Made by a program: the position numbers and the translations under genes. DNA of 64,000 nt from Drosophila miranda (Eukaryota > Arthropoda > Insecta > Diptera > Drosophilidae), in assembly GCF_003369915.1 (NCBI RefSeq), contig NC_046676.1, positions 10,770,001-10,834,000 on the forward strand. The letters run 5' to 3'. Under the pieces are notes generated by a model. It saw nothing but the letters and a program-made list of their open reading frames with translations. It made no database searches and had not been told where the DNA came from. Numbering within the stretch: position 1 is the stretch's first letter; every line of letters begins with the position of its first letter. Of the stretch, positions 47,688-58,500 are shown piece by piece.

Positions 47688-49249
47688 TCACCTGTTAACA
47701 TGGCTGCGATTGTGGTTGGAACTAAGGCCAGTGCTGCCAATTGCATTCGATTGTGAGCCACCGCCCCCAGAGCCATGGCCTCCACCTCCTCCGCCGCCAC
47801 CACCACCCCCGCCTGCTATAAATGGAAGCCCCATTAAAGCGTTTCTCCGCAGTGGAAATTGTTAGGGCAGCTCACCTGTATAGCTTGGTGAATGCTGATA
47901 GTAGTCCCGCCGACCGTACTCCGGCTCATAATCTGTGTTATCGTAGTGACCACCACCACGCCCGCCGCCGCTATTGATGCTGCCCACACCGCCCAGTATA
48001 CTAGTGGGCGGCCCGTGGCCGTGTGAGCCATATGAGTAGCTGTCGTACGACTGATGTGGATCATAGCCAATGCCATCGTCATAGCCTCTTCTGTAAGAAA
48101 TGCAACAGGTTAAATACCGATCCACTAAATCTGTGGTAGAAAGGCACTGTGACCCACCCATATGTCTCATCCATGGCCGTTCTGGCCTTTTCCAGTATGG
48201 ACATCACCTTTTGCTTGGGGGCGAGCACATTTTTGCTGAACGACGACTGCTGTGAGCCCCTAAAATATAATGCCAAACGATTAAAAAGTGAACATCTATT
48301 TTCTATGATATATTAATACCTGTAATTATGGTGCGGTGTGTTTTTGGGACCGCCAGGGTTGTTAGTGGGACCTCCGGAACCTCCGCTCATCAGATTGTTG
48401 CCACTGGGCATGTGGGGGGCCTTTTTGTAGCCGCTCTTGGCGTTGTCATTGTCATTGAGGCTGGTGCTGTCCATTAGCTCGCGCAGCTGCTCCTGGCGTA
48501 TGATGTCGTTGCTGTCGGGTATCAGATACTTCCTCAGCTCGGCCATGGCATAGGCGATCCGTGCATATGCCTCTGCTGGCGGGGCTATCGTTGATATCTC
48601 CACGTGCAGGTCACTGTTGAGGTGCGCATATTTGGGGTCCTTAGAGTTGCGCAGTTCCTCCTCCTTGACGCGATCCCGCATGGAATTACGGCCCAGCACT
48701 GTCATCTTGCAGAGCGTCTCCTCCTGCAGGCGGCGCAGCGAGTTGCCCTTGGGTCCCAGAAGTTTGCCAACAAAATTGAACTTTGGATGCTCTCTGATTG
48801 GCACCAGGACGCGCTGTGATATGCGAAGGGGCTTCTCCCGGTAGATGTCCGCGTACTTCTGCTCCCGCGACGGTATGCGCCCGGTTGTCTGGACTTTTTC
48901 AATCTCTGTAAGGGACGGACGCAATGTACAATGTTAGTTGGACAATCAATCTGGTAGTGGGAGGTGGAGTTCAAGACCACTTACCGCCATCCAAAAGCTT
49001 CTCGCCAATGGGAAACTTTCGGTCCATGCGATTCCTTTCGGCCATGCAGTCGCGTATGTACTCATTGGCCTTCTCGTTTATCTGAACACTTCCATTGCCA
49101 TCGCCTCCATGATGGTCGTGGGCGGAACTGTCACCGTTGTGGGCACCGGGCCCACCACCTCCAGTACTTTTGCGCGGCTTGCCACTGTACTCGTTGTCGT
49201 CATCATTGTACGGGGAGAAGTCGCCATTACCGTCGTACTTTTCGGTCAT
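47688..49249 (-). CDS. qkr54B: qkr54B, STAR-family KH-domain RNA-binding protein
   Basis: Sam68-like STAR protein that would bind U/A-rich RNA and regulate splicing in the nucleus. Exons: 48985-49249, 48320-48905, 48158-48259, 47876-48090 and 47688-47815, in phase, 431 residues to the first stop. Residues 1-90 include a Gly/Ser-rich segment and the Qua1-like [20 protein letters not shown]. The KH domain follows, [26 protein letters not shown], with the GPKG loop, then the Qua2 part. The tail has [20 protein letters not shown], typical Tyr/Gly-rich Sam68-type sequence, and a poly-Gly run. Start MTEKYDG chosen as the conserved-looking one; an in-frame upstream GTG-type extension is disregarded. 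The map position fits the name. Confidence 0.92.
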
Positions 49250-49994
49250 GATGCCCGTGTCCGAAGCTTTGGTGAAATTTGGCTGCGAGCAAACGAGCGG
49301 TGGAAAACAATGCAGGGAAGCTTGGCTATCTGAAACAATCAAAATCAATTAAGCGGGGACCACATGATGAGGCGGGCGAACAACCCTCGGGCAAAAAGCA
49401 CACAGAAATCACTTTTTATGAACGCATTCATATTGACTTGCAACCCACAAACACACAGAGCCACACGCACACACACACACAGTAACGTATACTCTCATAC
49501 ACTTACACACCCAGAGGCAAGCTCTGGGGGCAAAAACAACCACCGTGCGAATTTCAACGCCAAATCAAATTGTTGCCCAAAGCCAATTTGCTTTTGTAAA
49601 CAGAACCGGTAAAAATTTTATCGTATTTTATTGTAGTCCGTACATAATAAGTTGCTATTTCTTTTTCAGTGTTCAGCGCCTTGTTTGGTCTAGATATTGC
49701 ACTGCCAATCCGCAGTCTCTCCCCTGCTGCACTTTCACTTTTCAGTGGGACGCAGTTTTTCACCTATTTTTTTTTCTGTATTCGTATTCCTGCAATTTGC
49801 ATCAAACAATTTAAGCTGCTTTGGCCAAGAGAATGGCAGCGCGGTTTTGGCTATAATTCGCTGCAGTACACACATTTACGATTGGCTTAATCAATGACGT
49901 TTATTACCACTGTTTATTAGCGTTCTAGTTAATTAATTAAATTTAAAATTTGTTGCGAAAAAACTGCAATTGAATTGGCGGCAGTGTGACCACG
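49250..49994 (-). promoter_or_regulatory. qkr54B 5' leader and promoter
   Basis: AT-rich leader with a (CA)n tract at 49446-49482. An exact motif 1 / M1BP site TGGTCACACTG (minus strand) lies at 49982-49992, typical of TATA-less fly housekeeping promoters. No other gene is seen; open frames 49545-49897 are AT-rich and unrecognised. Confidence 0.6.
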
Positions 49995-50345
49995 GATTTA
50001 TCGGTAAAATATACCGTCCGACCCTCAGAAATATACCAAAATATACCGTCTCATTGTCAACATATACCGTAAATATACTGACGAATTGAAGTTCAATTAT
50101 ACAAATTCCTCGTTTTTGATATTCCGTCGAATATTACTAGCTAAAAAGATCTCTGAGCCGTGCCCACATAGTTTTATCCGATTAATTAATCAATTTTCTA
50201 CTTGACTGGTTTATTTTAAACACTTGCTTTTATTGGATTTCTATATACCTTTGAAAATAAAATTTAATAGATTGATGAAATTTATAAAGTATACCATTAT
50301 ATACCGATATACCGCAAATAATATTTTTTGGGGGTCAGACGGCAT
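49995..50345. repeat. Dispersed AT-rich repeat in the qkr54B/Tes divergent promoter
   Basis: Matches 10690-10970 over about 280 bp: ataccgtaaatatactgacg, tattcctcgtttttgatatt, ttactagcta, gcccacatagttttat, cacttgcttttattgg, tagattgatgaaatt. It lies between an M1BP site on the qkr54B side (49982-49992) and a partial one, CGGTCACATAG, on the Tes side (50363-50373). Its ATATACCG words resemble fly core-promoter motif 6 (GTATWTTT on the other strand). Confidence 0.8.
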
Positions 50346-50482
50346 ATTTTTTCGCTGAATTCGCGGTCACATAGACAACATTTATAGACAACAAAAATCA
50401 ATTCAACTAAAACTTAAGGGTGCCGGCTACTCCCAGGATATGAGTCACCTGCCAGTCAATCCTTTACACTGATTGCCCAAAC

Positions 50483-53109
50483 ATGTCCGATTCTAAGAGC
50501 CCCAACTCGTGCGTGGAAACACCCACAGCACCAGAATGGCTGTCGAAGTTGGAAAACCGTCGCGAACTCTTGAAGCGTTCAAAGCTGGGCCATGAGTCGG
50601 GGGCCGGAGCACCCTGCACCGAGTGCAAAGACAAATGTCCGGGCCTGGATCTTCACTTCTGGCGAAAGGTCTGCCGCAACTGCAAGTGTCGCAAGAATCA
50701 ACACATGTGCACGGATGATGACGCCACCGGGTGGGCACAGTTCGAGATTCTTGGCCAGATAAGGGCGAAGCCAGCATGTAAGTGGTTTATCGCAAACAAA
50801 GCGAGTAACTCATTACAATAAATACCATTTAGATATAAAAATCAAGGCCCTGGCCAGCCAGCCGGTGCAACTGGAGTGGGTTCCCCCGAATGCGGCTCCC
50901 GATGTGGTGACGGATTACATGGAGAAACTGGGTCCTGCCCAGATACCCGTGGCTGGCAGCGATGCGGCCCACCGGCGGAAGCAGCAATTGGAGTTCCAGG
51001 TCCCTCCGCACGATCTGGATGCAGCTCTTTGCGATGGTCTGTCCGAAACAGAAGCCCGCCAGCTGCAGCAGTATGTGCAGAAGCTGCGCGAGCAATGCGT
51101 GGGCCAGGGAATTGTTGTGCGCGTTGGCAACCGCTTGACCCATGGATATGTTGAGCATGTGACACCCCCAATCCAATCGGAAGCGGCCAACAAGACCTGG
51201 CAATACCTGGGCCTCTCGCCCGTAGCTGATGCCACGCTGACAGAGCTACTGTCCAATCCGAAGGTGACCGATGCCTTGTCCAGCCAGGCGAATGCCCAGC
51301 CCAAGCTGCTTGTGGCCTTCTCGGAACCCTTGACCGACTCTATAACTCAGTTTGAGGAAAACGGTGCCCTCCACGCACAGACCAAGGAGAAGCTGCTGGG
51401 AATCAGCAAGCCAGCGCTGCAAAGTCTCGTGACCCATGGCGTCATCTATGACAAAGTGCTGGGCATGCTCCAGGTAAGAAGACACTTGGGACTTGATTTT
51501 GATGAACTTCATCAACTGAAATGCCCTTTTAGGAGAAGAACCTGAACATCTCAAGGGATCCCAAGCTGGGCCCCATCGCCGAGTTTCGCAAGGAGTACGT
51601 GAACAATCCACAATTTAGGGCAGAGATCAACACCATCTGTCCCCCACCCATGACAGCGGTAACGCCTCTAAAATCCTCGCCAGCTACTCCCTTCAACTCC
51701 CCGCTGCCGCTCAAGAATCCGGTGCAGGCCAGATTCGGTGCCCAAATGCGACAGGACACGCCCATGCGACGCGTCAAGTTCGGCGGCGTCTCGACCATTG
51801 TCTACGACTGCGGTCTGCCGGCCAACATCGACTATGAGCGCGATCCAGTCTTTGCCCAGATAATACAAGCGGAGCCCCTAAAACAGGCGCTGCTAGAGGC
51901 GCGGGCCGGACGTCCTCCTCCGCCCGTAATCATTGCCAGCTCGAAAGCTGCCGTGGAGAGCCTAAGTCAGCTGCGTGGATTGTCGCCCACAACCAAGGGG
52001 CAGCTGCAGCAAGTCGGAGTAGACAGGAATATGCTCCATTCGGCGGTGGCCAATGGTCCGTACTATGACCGTCTCTTCCGCACCCTTCAGGACAAGGGAA
52101 TTGAACACGACAAGTGCCAGTTGCTGCAGCCCATCAAGCAGGTGCACGACTGGCTGCTGAACGACGAGCAGCTCCTCGACGACATTGACAAGGTGTTCGC
52201 TGACATGGCCAATGCCAGTCGAGACATTGCCTACGCTAAGCCCTACGGGGAGTTGCCCACCTCGCAGAGCAGCGATTCCGGCTTCCATTCGAAGCCCTCG
52301 ACCCCAGGCTATGGCAGCGATGATCTTACCCCCGGCCAGGGAAAATTCACCACCATTCCAGGCATCGAAGACATGAACATGTATCCCAACTGTGCGGGCA
52401 TGCCGGAGCAGTTCCAGCAGCTGCGTCTGCAGGGCACCGAGCCAACAGCGAGAGGTGAGATTATTCAGAGGGCACATCCCCATTCCAATCTAATCCTACT
52501 ATTCATGCTTTCCTAGAGCCCGTGCCCACCATCAACTGCGGCGATTGCAGTCAGCCCATTGGCTGCGGAGAGGTGGCCGTCAAGGCGGAACGTGCCGGCA
52601 AGGAGATTGCCTGGCATCCCGGCTGCTTTAAGTGTCACACCTGCCGCGAGCTGCTGGCCGACTTGGTCTACTTCTTCCACCAGGGACAGGTGTACTGTGG
52701 CCGCGACCTGGCCATCAAGCTGAAGATTCCACGCTGCAAGGCCTGCGACGAGCTGATCTTCACCAAGGAGTACACGGCCGCCGAGGGCGCCACGTACCAC
52801 ATAAAGCACTTCTGCTGCTACCAGTGCGACGAGCCGCTGGCCGGTCAGCAGTACATTCCCGACGAGAAGTCCAACATGCCGCTGTGTCTGCAGTGTTACG
52901 ACAAGTTCTTTGCCGTCAATTGCAGGCAGTGTCAGCTGCCCATCGGTCCGGCGGACCAGGGTGTGGCCTGGGGCGACATCCACTGGCATGGTCAGTGCTT
53001 TGTCTGCGCTGGTGTCCAATGCTCGAAGTCGCTGATCGGTGGCCGATTCTGTGTCAAGCAGGACTTGCCCTTTTGCAGTCCCACCTGTGTACGCAGCCGG
53101 ATTCCATGA
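50483..53109 (+). CDS. Tes: Testin: PET domain plus three LIM domains
   Basis: Focal-adhesion and actin-linked scaffold protein. Four exons, 50483-50777, 50833-51473, 51533-52454 and 52517-53109, in phase, 816 residues. The N-terminal Cys-rich segment is typical of testins ([20 protein letters not shown]). The PET domain is about residues 95-200, from LEWVPPNAA to GDxL-like sequence. A long middle of about 400 residues, rich in Pro and Ser ([18 protein letters not shown]), roughly doubles the vertebrate length of 421. Three C-terminal LIM domains follow: [60 protein letters not shown]. The protein ends VRSRIP. The start follows a motif 1-like promoter element. Confidence 0.94.
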
Positions 53110-53802
53110 AAAATGTCACACAAACTCCGAACGGAACCACTTAACAGTATTTCAATGTGACTGCACAAAGTATGAAAGCATAATGTAGCCCCAATACGAA
53201 CATTCAACTGATTGCAACAGACTCAAAAGTGCCTAGAATAGATTTCAATGCAACGATATTTACAACTCCAAACACTTTTGCCGTGCCAATAGACCAAATA
53301 GAGTATGTATACACCTTTAGTATATATATATATATATATATACAAGAGATATTTACACATTGGAAAGTATCATGTATACAGGAAACCAATTTTTATAACG
53401 CACACGAATTTTGAATAAAGCCTTTTAAAATTACAAAACTGCCTTTCTATCGAATATCGAAGGATTCAAATCCGATCATCAGGATATCGGTAATCGCATA
53501 ATCCCTATCGATCGCAAGGAATAAAAGCTCATTTGGGGTATTCTTGAGTTTTGTTACGTATTTTGCTGGTAGTTTTTATTGGTAATTGCATTTCTCGTGT
53601 TTTTATTATTTAATCATAGTAATTCCACTTTTGTTGATCTTTCTGTGTATTTTTATGTGTATATGCATGATGTATAAAGTTCTTTCCAGAGTAGTTCATG
53701 CATTGCACAAAGCGAAACAAGAGAGGAATCACATTATATCGTATCTGCAAAATTACAATTGAGAGATAAGTGTTTTTATACGGTTCATATACATATATGC
53801 AT
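53110..53802 (+). other. Tes 3' UTR and flank
   Basis: AATAAA at 53414-53419 probably ends the Tes transcript. An (AT)n tract lies at 53320-53341. After 53430 the DNA is AT-rich with no gene, up to the retroelement. Confidence 0.6.
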
Positions 53803-56170
53803 TGTAGTGCGCTTGTTGTAAGAAAAAATTGTTTGCATCGACGTCTTAATTTTCCCTAAAATTATGCTACGCGAATAGGCTAAGTCTTCTGTTGGGTCCA
53901 AGAAAGCTAAGCTTTTAACACGCCATCTACTGGGTGCGCTTCGTCACCGTGGGCTGCCCATATTATTTTGTTTGGCTGACGTTTTAATCGGCCTCCTCCT
54001 CCCACTGTCATTTTGACAAATCGATAAAGAAAAAGGGAAGAACGAGGGGATGAGGCCTTGATTTCCGGGAGAAGCAGCTGTCTCTCTCCTCGTGGTATCC
54101 GAACAGTACGGACGTACTTATCCAGCTCAAAAAAAAAAAAAAAATTAATAAAAGGTAAAAATCAAATAAAAGTTCTTGGGAGACCAGCACGATCCGCCGG
54201 CCTTTCGGAAGAAAGACCCCATCCACCCAGACGAGAAACCAATCCCCGATCCACGGTGCAGAGGATGGTGCGAATTTTCTGACGATCGCCCCAAAGCGGG
54301 CCACCGTAGAGTTGGGAAGCTCCACCCAACGCCCCAACGCCCTCCGCCAACGCGGTCCACCGTAGAGTTGGGAAGCTCCACCTAAAGCCCCAACGCCATC
54401 CACCACAGCGAGCCCTTCAGCAGTTCCCGAGCTTCAGCGCCGACAGAGAGCGGCCCCTCAGCCGTTTCCGAGCTTTAGCGCCGGCAGCAGCGAGCTCTTC
54501 GCCGCCCCAACGCGAGCCGTCGCGACCGAGAGTGAGCCATCCAGCCACCGGGCCAAGAGCCTTAAACAAAAAGTGCCAAGTGATCTTCCTTGCCAGGAAT
54601 AACCAGACCCGTCCAAGGAAAAAGAGACCCTGACCCGAATTTTTTTTGTCACCGTGCTTCGCCCTAACCTAAAAGCCAGATCATGACATGTGAAGGTTAA
54701 ATGTATTAAATAAACCCCAACGGAACGGGCAGAACTCGTATGATGCTCTTGTGGCCCATTGTGCGTTTATTCCCAAAGAACTTATGTGCGCTTGTTAGGC
54801 CGTTGACCCCTTTGTGCATATAAAACGAAACCAGCTGCTTGGAGCTTTTTCCGTGCGCCCACACCTTGGTCTATGGATCAAGACCTACCCCAACGAATCT
54901 AAATAAACGAATAAATATTGAATAAAGTATAAAATATAGAAGTTAAAGATGGAATAATTTGATTTATGAACTATATATGCTCAAAAAAAAAAAAGCCCTA
55001 AACAAAAAGAAAAAGAAGATCAAGATAATCTGGTGTTAGCCGTGGTCATGCGTGTGCATGTGTGTGTGCTCTCTCTCTAAAACTTACAGGTATTCCCCTC
55101 GCCGAAAGATCTTTTGGACGTGGCCGGAACATGAAAGTACGTAAGTGAACAAACTCCCAGTTAACGTTTATAAACTTTTAACATAAAGAGACAAAAGAAA
55201 AAACCATACATGAGCCCGGTCGCCCGTAGTCTTTGATTTTTCCCTAAATTATGTTGGAGTTTTTTTTTTGTTGTAAAGAGGCCTTAAGCCCACGCAAAGC
55301 TCAAGAGCTTTGGAAGCTGTAAGCGCAGATCAGCGGCAGCAGGTGCTTCACACCTATGCGACGGTGATTAGTTACCCTTACTTCTGCATTAATACAAAAA
55401 TACCGAAAATGAAGAAATCTTAAATTACAAAAGTTCCTACTTAAATATTCATTATTATTGTTATTATTCGTTAAATTATTCCCAGTACCCTACCACCTGT
55501 TTTTGAGATCATATATTTTATTCCTATTATTTAAAATTATTATTCCTATAGTTTTAATTCTCTTATTGCCCTAGCTTATACTCACCCCATAACTATATAT
55601 CATTTTCCTTCTACCCATGTATTTAGCTTTAGGCACTATCGATAAAAATAAATATTGTTAAAGATTTGGAAATGAATTGTTAGAAGATTTTTGTTTAGGA
55701 GCCATGCAGGGATCGATGAGGGAGAGTGAGGTATGACCCCCGGCGAGAAAAGGGATCATCCATAAGCCATATTTTCTTCGGAATTAGGATGATCAAGGTT
55801 GGGAGGGCCATGGCTGTTGCATCCAACACCAGCACAGCTACCCGTCGGTTCGGATATGCAACGCGGAAGCCCACTTCCCTGTCCCCTTAATTCCTTTGTC
55901 CCTTCTAATTCCCCCAGCCTCCTCATCCTCCTTCCCCAACCCCCTAACACTAGTCATACGGTCATACGCAGGGTATCGCACGCGAAAAAAATAATAATAA
56001 GATAAGGTATCGACGCGAGCACGTATAGGAAAGGACCAGTATAGGAACCCCCCATACTACCGATCATACAGCCGGAGCCAGCGCGTGCACCAGTCCTGCC
56101 CGATACACCCCCGACCAGCTCGAGTGGCACCGCCACACACAACAATCGTTGTATGTGATATGCTACATTT
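53803..56170 (+). repeat. 5' LTR of the Ty3/gypsy element
   Basis: Begins TGTAGTGCGCTTG, the same as at 61862, and ends a little before the primer-binding site at 56180; the right end is approximate (56165-56179). It contains internal duplications of about 57 bp (the word ccaccgtagagttgggaagc at 54301 and 54358) and A-rich runs. At about 2.37 kb it is long for an LTR. Confidence 0.88.
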
Positions 56171-56179
56171 ATCTTATTT

Positions 56180-56197
56180 TGGCGCCCAACGTGGGGC
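56180..56197 (+). other. Primer-binding site of the retroelement
   Basis: TGGCGCCCAACGTGGGGC directly follows the LTR. It has the TGGCGCC start expected for tRNA-primed reverse transcription, here probably by a tRNA ending in GGCGCCA. Confidence 0.75.
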
Positions 56198-56989
56198 CCG
56201 ATCCGGCTTGCCCCATTTAAAGAAATAACTTGATCAAAAGTAACACCTGACTTTTATCCTTGCCAGACCGTTTTTTTTGTGGTTTTTTGCTCGTCTTTCC
56301 TCTGCAACTTATCCAGTGGATACTGTGGATCCGTGTAAGCTCATCATGGCCTACAGGGCCTAGTATCGTGCAGGGTATATTGGCGTGCAGTAGGTCCGAT
56401 ACACTGGAAGTGTTATAACTTATATTGGGTATAACTCCGTGGGTCGAGCTTAGCCTATCAACTAGTTGAAGATTGTTATAGGAGCTAAGCGAGAACACTA
56501 CTGCAGGAAAGGAGAGCGCATTCCAAATCGTTTATGATGAAATTCTACGAAGATTGCCCCTAATTAACTGGGTTTTGGCTGTCCCGAGGAACCCCTGAGA
56601 AGATTACTGAGGTTGCAAGCCTCGGTAAGCCTAGGTGACATCGGACTCCCATACTACCTGATGATTAGTGGAACTAATCCAGCACCTTTCTCAGCCCCAA
56701 TACTTCTGATCTGACCTTTTAGATTTCGCTGGATGAGGGATTATTTATCCTGCCACGGATTAACTTGTGAGGCAGATTTCAGTTATAAGTAGATTACCCT
56801 ATTCCTGTCCCTTCCCTACCCGAAAACAATGCAATCCGCTTTACTCTATTCCTACCCAAAAAACGATTGCATGGCTCCTAAACTGTTTTGATATCTACAT
56901 ATCTATTGACTGTGACTTTTTTTTGTATTATTTTTTTTGCATTTGCTATATATATCTAATATATTCATACTTGGTGGTGCCCAAACCGA

Positions 56990-58500
56990 AATGGTGGTGT
57001 CTCGTAGTACGGAGAATTTAGCCCTCTCAGAAGACACGGGGAAACATTGCCAAATTTGCTCCGAAGTAATCGTTTACCAGATACAACTATTGTCGGCCAG
57101 TTGTGGGCACACCTTCCACAGAGTGTGCTTCACCGCTAAAAGTGGTAACAAACGGAAGTGTCCCACTTGTCAGCAAGACCTGAACATCACATCGGCCTCA
57201 GCTGAGAATCTTAGTCCCATTGGTCCGTCTACGTCTAGAGCACGAATGCCATCTGTTACTCAGTCCCTTCAGACTAGAAGTCCAAGCAAAAGAGTTGAAG
57301 CGTTAAGCCCTCTTGAGATGGCTAACTCAGAGAATGCCAACAGGTCTCCAATCTCCGTCGACCCTCAACAGAATCAGGCCACTATGGCGGAAACTATACA
57401 GCAGTCCATAGTGGACGCGATTAGAGTAGCTATGGTAGAGCAAACCCGAATTTTGGCGACCAGCATGGCTGATCAAACTAACCGGCTAGTTCGAGCCATT
57501 TCCGATGGACTTCAAAGTACGGCATCTGTACCCTCCCGAACATAAATGCAGCTCGGATGCAACCGGTAGCAGAACTAGAACAGCAAACGATCGAGCAACT
57601 TTTTCGGCTGTCCACTAGTGAACAGGTACCAGTGCCGGGGATTAATCAATCGGGAAATAGTTCGTCACCCTCGAATTTGGGGCAAACCCGTAATGTTGGC
57701 TCAGGAGTTTCCACAGGTTCCTCCGCTTCATCCCTTCGGGCAGATCGTGTTAGCCAGATAATGTCTAATTGGAAACTGCGGTTTACGGGAAAGGCTGGTA
57801 TGTCGATTGAGGACTTCATTTACCGTATTGAAGCACTTACAAAGCAAACTTTGGACGGTAACTTTGAAATAACAGCTCGATACGCCAGTAACCTCTTTGA
57901 TGGAAGCGCCAGCGAGTGGTTTTGGCGGTATCATAAAAGTGTCCCTGAAGTCCGTTGGGCAGATCTATGCCTAGCCTTGCGTGGCCAATTTAAAGACGAT
58001 AGAACAGATAGGAATATCAGAACAGAGATCGAATTAAGGAAACAGCGACCAAACGAGTCCTTTGATGATTTTTATGGCGTAATTGCCGCATTGGCAGACA
58101 AACTGTCTGAGCCCATGTCTGAGGCAGCCTTGGTTGAGACACTGCGAGCAAACCTTTTGGCTGAGATACAGCATGAAATTTTATATGAGTCGGCTGCGAC
58201 GGTGAAATCCTTACGTCACCTGGTCCGAACGCGAGAAATATTCATGCAGTCCGTAGCTAAAACCAAGCCTCCCCTGGCGGCCCCCGAACTTTACCACGCC
58301 GCCAAGTCAATGCTATATTAGACGAATCTATTGCCCCAGATAGTGAAGAAGTAGGTGAAGAAGAAGATCTGGAAGTATCAGCCGTAGAGTTCGTCTGTTG
58401 GAATTGCGGTGGCAAAGGCCATCGATACCAAGAGTGCATGGCCGAACGTAGGGTATTTTGCTATGGTTGTGGCAGGGCCGATACTTATAAGCCTAGTTGC
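56990..58500 (+). mobile_element. gag region of the retroelement, with RING-like and zinc-knuckle parts
   Basis: The N-terminal part contains a Cys/His cluster CQICSEVI..CGHTFHRVCF..KCPTCQQ, with the spacing of a RING finger, which is unusual for Gag. A helical capsid-like part follows, and CCHC-type zinc-knuckle sequence (CWNCGGKGHRYQEC) comes before pol. The region is treated as a fossil and is not assembled here. It appears interrupted about once or twice. Confidence 0.75.

Noticed and set aside
47664-47694. A 24-nt GT...AG segment as a real intron removing the qkr54B stop
   Set aside because: Below the minimum length for fly splicing; kept only as an alternative in the finding.
54008-54406. 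ORFs inside the LTR on both strands, repeated at 61966-62466
   Set aside because: They follow the internal duplications of the LTR and show no protein family.
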